Of a stretch of DNA of 12,947 nucleotides, positions 12,078 through 12,947 are shown in pieces; the stretch's first letter is position 1; each line of letters starts with the position of its first letter. Source of the stretch: an uncultured Microbacterium sp. (lineage in GTDB: Bacteria > Actinomycetota > Actinomycetes > Actinomycetales > Microbacteriaceae); NCBI GenBank assembly GCA_947647645.1, contig CANSLE010000040.1:1-12947 (forward strand), in the 5' to 3' direction. Both the position numbers and the translations under genes were made by a program. The notes under the pieces were generated by a model that did no database searches, was not told where the DNA came from, and worked only from the letters and a program-made list of their open reading frames with translations.

Positions 12078-12947
12078 ATGGGGATGTCACGGCGGCGTTG
12101 GATTGCGCCACTGGCCGTCATGGGCGTGGCGGCATTCGCACTGGCCGGCTGCGCCGAGGGTGGTGGCAGCGGCGGCAGTGCCAGCGGATCGGGGACGGCC
12201 GGAGGCACGGTCCGCATCGCCGGCGGTATCACCGGCTCCGAGGCCGACGCCCTGCAGAAGGTCTTCGACGACTGGAGCAAGAAGAGCGGGATCACCGTGC
12301 AGTACACGGGTGACAAGGGCTTCGAGGGGAACATCGTCACGAAGGTCACCGGCGGGGATGCGCCCGACGTCGCGATCGTCCCGCAGCCGGGTCTGCTCAA
12401 GACGCTCGTGGGCACCGGCGACGTGAAGAAGGCGCCGAAGGGGGTCGAAGCCAACGTCGACGCCAACTGGTCGCCGGACTGGAAGAAGTACGGCACGATC
12501 GATGGGACGTTCTACTCCGCGCCCATGCTCGCGAACATCAAGGGCTACGTCTGGTACTCACCGGCGAAGTTCAAGGAGTGGGGCGTGCAGGCCCCGAAGA
12601 CGTGGGACGAGCTGCTCACACTGACCAAGACGATCCAGGAGAAGACGGGCGCGGCGCCGTGGTGCGCCGGCTTCGAGTCCGGCAAGGCCTCCGGCTGGCC
12701 GGGCACCGACTGGATCGAGGACCTCGTGCTGCGCCAGTCGGGCCCGGACGTCTACGACAAGTGGGTCGACGGCTCGGTGAAGTTCACCGACAAGCCGATC
12801 GCCGACGCGTTCACCGCGGTGGGCGACATCCTGCGGAACCCGTCGTACGTCAACGCCGGGTTCGGCGACGTCAAGAGCATCAACACCACCGCGTTCGGCG
12901 ACGTCGCCGCCAAGGTTGCCGACGGCTCCTGCCCGATGACGCACCAG
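12078..12947 (+). CDS. ABC transporter sugar-binding lipoprotein, alpha-glucoside type (partial, runs off the right edge)
   Basis: The first 290 codons of an extracellular solute-binding protein (family size is usually about 430-460). It begins with a lipoprotein signal: basic RRR, a hydrophobic core, then the lipobox LAGC (22-25) with Cys25 as lipidation site, followed by a Gly/Ser-rich linker (28-42). The mature part has GGDAPDVAIVPQPGLL, FYSAPMLANIKGYVWYSPAKFKEWGV, PKTWDELL and the stretch PWCAGFESGKASGWPGTDWIED, which I associate with AglE-like alpha-glucoside binding proteins. It would capture a sugar outside the membrane for permeases presumably encoded beyond the window. AGGAGG (12066-12071) precedes ATG 12078 by 6 nt. 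Control by the divergent LacI-family gene is likely. The sugar class is less sure than the family. Confidence 0.88.
   Translation, partial: MGMSRRRWIAPLAVMGVAAFALAGCAEGGGSGGSASGSGTAGGTVRIAGGITGSEADALQKVFDDWSKKSGITVQYTGDKGFEGNIVTKVTGGDAPDVAIVPQPGLLKTLVGTGDVKKAPKGVEANVDANWSPDWKKYGTIDGTFYSAPMLANIKGYVWYSPAKFKEWGVQAPKTWDELLTLTKTIQEKTGAAPWCAGFESGKASGWPGTDWIEDLVLRQSGPDVYDKWVDGSVKFTDKPIADAFTAVGDILRNPSYVNAGFGDVKSINTTAFGDVAAKVADGSCPMTHQ

Overview
The window is a GC-rich chromosomal segment (roughly 70% G+C by eye) from an actinobacterium. Protein wording, GTG/ATG starts with good Shine-Dalgarno sites, and the order tRNA-Trp, secE, nusG, rplK, rplA, then rplJ and rplL point to Microbacteriaceae, most likely a Microbacterium-like organism. 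The genus is inferred from remembered sequence style, not from a search.

Layout. Positions 1-1411 (minus) hold most of an HSP90-family ATPase/chaperone that runs off the left end. It is divergent from a small FMN-binding pyridoxamine-oxidase-like gene (1515-1949). Then comes the first half of the translation/secretion cluster on the plus strand: tRNA-Trp (2073-2145), secE (2241-2504), nusG with a very long acidic N-terminus (2558-3595), rplK (3739-4170) and rplA (4184-4873), closed by a UUCG-capped hairpin. The second half, rplJ-rplL (9808-10757), lies about 4.9 kb further on behind its own promoter and a long leader resembling the L10 leader, which contains an intrinsic terminator.

Between the two halves sits an all-minus-strand block: a YqaJ-like PD-(D/E)XK nuclease (8799-9488), a 14-TM drug-efflux transporter (6909-8615) overlapping a MarR regulator (6452-6916), a zinc-independent quinone-oxidoreductase-like enzyme (5250-6293) and acylphosphatase (4937-5212). 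The transporter-MarR operon has a near-consensus promoter covered by three copies of GTTGA-N6-TCAAC, which looks like an autoregulatory MarR operator array.

After rplL the window ends with a LacI-family repressor (10830-11849, minus) divergent from a sugar-binding lipoprotein of an ABC importer (12078 to the right edge, partial). Two GGAA...TTCC palindromes lie in their shared intergenic region, as expected for a locally acting repressor.

I did not find a clearly new multi-gene system. The most interesting signals are regulatory: the MarR operator array, the rplJ attenuator with a duplicated AGACCG-NN-GGTC-type element, and a structured leader before rplK. The HSP90 paralogue with an apparent CTG start is also worth a look.
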